Origin: Candidatus Altarchaeales archaeon
GTDB taxonomy: Archaea; Altiarchaeota; Altiarchaeia; IMC4; SCGC-AAA252-I15
Direction of reading: 5' to 3'
DNA length: 6,049 nucleotides
Assembly (NCBI GenBank): GCA_014729705.1
Contig: WJJK01000301.1
Location: 1 to 6,049, forward strand
Shown here: positions 5,808-6,049 of the stretch, in pieces
Position numbering within the stretch: position 1 is the stretch's first letter
Layout: every line of letters begins with the position of its first letter
Translations under genes and position numbers: made by a program
The notes under the pieces: model-generated
The model's input: only the letters and a program-made list of their open reading frames with translations
Database searches by the model: none
Told to the model about the DNA's origin: nothing

Positions 5808-6049
5808 TTCTCCATCCTCCCCGCCGTATGAACTTGGTTTCGGGGGTGTTTGTTTTATTTAATTTGATGGTGTAGTTTTTTTCGTAGTCCCCTGACTTAA
5901 ATGTCAGCTCTGCTTCGTCTCCCTCAAGCAGGTGGATGTTTTGAACTGCAACCAGTATCTTCCTGGTTTCATCCCCTCCAAGACTCATGTTTTTGGGCGT
6001 AACCTTTATGTGGTGGTCCGCCAGCCAGGCATCCATAATAAGGTTTTTC
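5800..6049 (-). CDS. C-terminal part of a probable surface protein, truncated by window edge
   Basis: The frame is open from the right edge (first whole codon 6048-6046) to a TGA at 5802-5800, about 82 residues. An ATG at 6036 exists, but the KNLI before it and the beginning in mid-domain suggest that the true start lies outside. The sequence alternates polar and hydrophobic residues in the style of a beta-sandwich or Ig-like domain: IKVTPKNMSL, KILVAVQNI, EAELTFKSGDY, NYTIKLN. Three N-glycosylation sequons (NMS, NYT, NKT) lie in this short stretch, consistent with an extracellular archaeal protein, though the family is not recognised. The last residues, FIRRGGWRSG, do not continue this pattern and look like out-of-frame reading; the frame one base over gives a Pro/Ser/Gly/Glu linker running into the small membrane protein. 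The last 8 bases overlap that gene. Confidence 0.6.
   Translation of the reverse strand, partial: KNLIMDAWLADHHIKVTPKNMSLGGDETRKILVAVQNIHLLEGDEAELTFKSGDYEKNYTIKLNKTNTPETKFIRRGGWRSG
5816..5820 (-). promoter_or_regulatory. Ribosome binding site for the CPLC small protein
   Basis: On the minus strand GGAGG is followed by eight bases and GTG at 5807. It lies inside the end of the upstream gene. This is the main evidence that the small protein starts independently; the bases are purine-rich for coding reasons in either frame, so it is suggestive rather than decisive. Confidence 0.5.

Noticed and set aside
5687..5875. A 62-codon plus-strand frame opposite the two minus-strand genes
   Set aside because: The product starts as an Arg/Leu-rich string typical of antisense reading of Ala/Glu-rich coding sequence. 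The minus-strand frames have better initiation signals and protein-like composition.

Overview
The window looks like a piece of an archaeal chromosome. The main reasons are a full-length TrpB2-type tryptophan synthase beta subunit (a family found mostly in archaea and some thermophilic bacteria), A/T-rich TATA-like elements in place of bacterial -35/-10 boxes, oligo-T runs at a gene end, frequent ATA and AGG/AGA codons, and ribosome binding sites of the GGTGAT/GGAGG kind. I cannot place it in a phylum from the sequence alone. Layout: about 2.5 kb of tryptophan operon, a TrpB2 gene, a membrane-anchored sulfotransferase-like gene, and a convergent pair of minus-strand genes entering from the right edge.

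Positions 1-2502 hold the end of a trp operon in the order trpF-trpB-trpA. trpF has lost its first codons at the left edge. Both junctions are ATGA overlaps, so the three genes are almost certainly co-transcribed and translationally coupled. Together they perform the isomerase step and the two half-reactions of tryptophan synthase. After a 59-base gap with a possible promoter and a clear ribosome binding site comes a second beta subunit, trpB2 (2562-3932). All expected PLP-binding and catalytic motifs are visible in both beta subunits. The cell therefore has a classical TrpA-TrpB complex plus a TrpB2 that probably works without TrpA.

trpB2 ends in a compact hairpin plus T9 terminator candidate. 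Two bases later starts a 538-residue protein (3957-5573) with five predicted membrane segments followed by an arylsulfotransferase-type (ASST) beta-propeller. The charge pattern places the propeller outside the cell, and His, Asn and Arg residues matching the ASST active site are present. Its natural donor and acceptor cannot be deduced here.

The right end (5610-6049, minus strand) carries the C-terminal part of a probable surface protein with three N-glycosylation sequons, overlapping by 8 bases a small membrane protein with a CPLC motif. These may be two coupled genes. The reading frames also suggest that they could be one membrane-anchored surface protein split by a +1 frameshift, which is the most useful thing to verify in this window. 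I saw no CRISPR array, tRNA, rRNA, insertion sequence or integrase.
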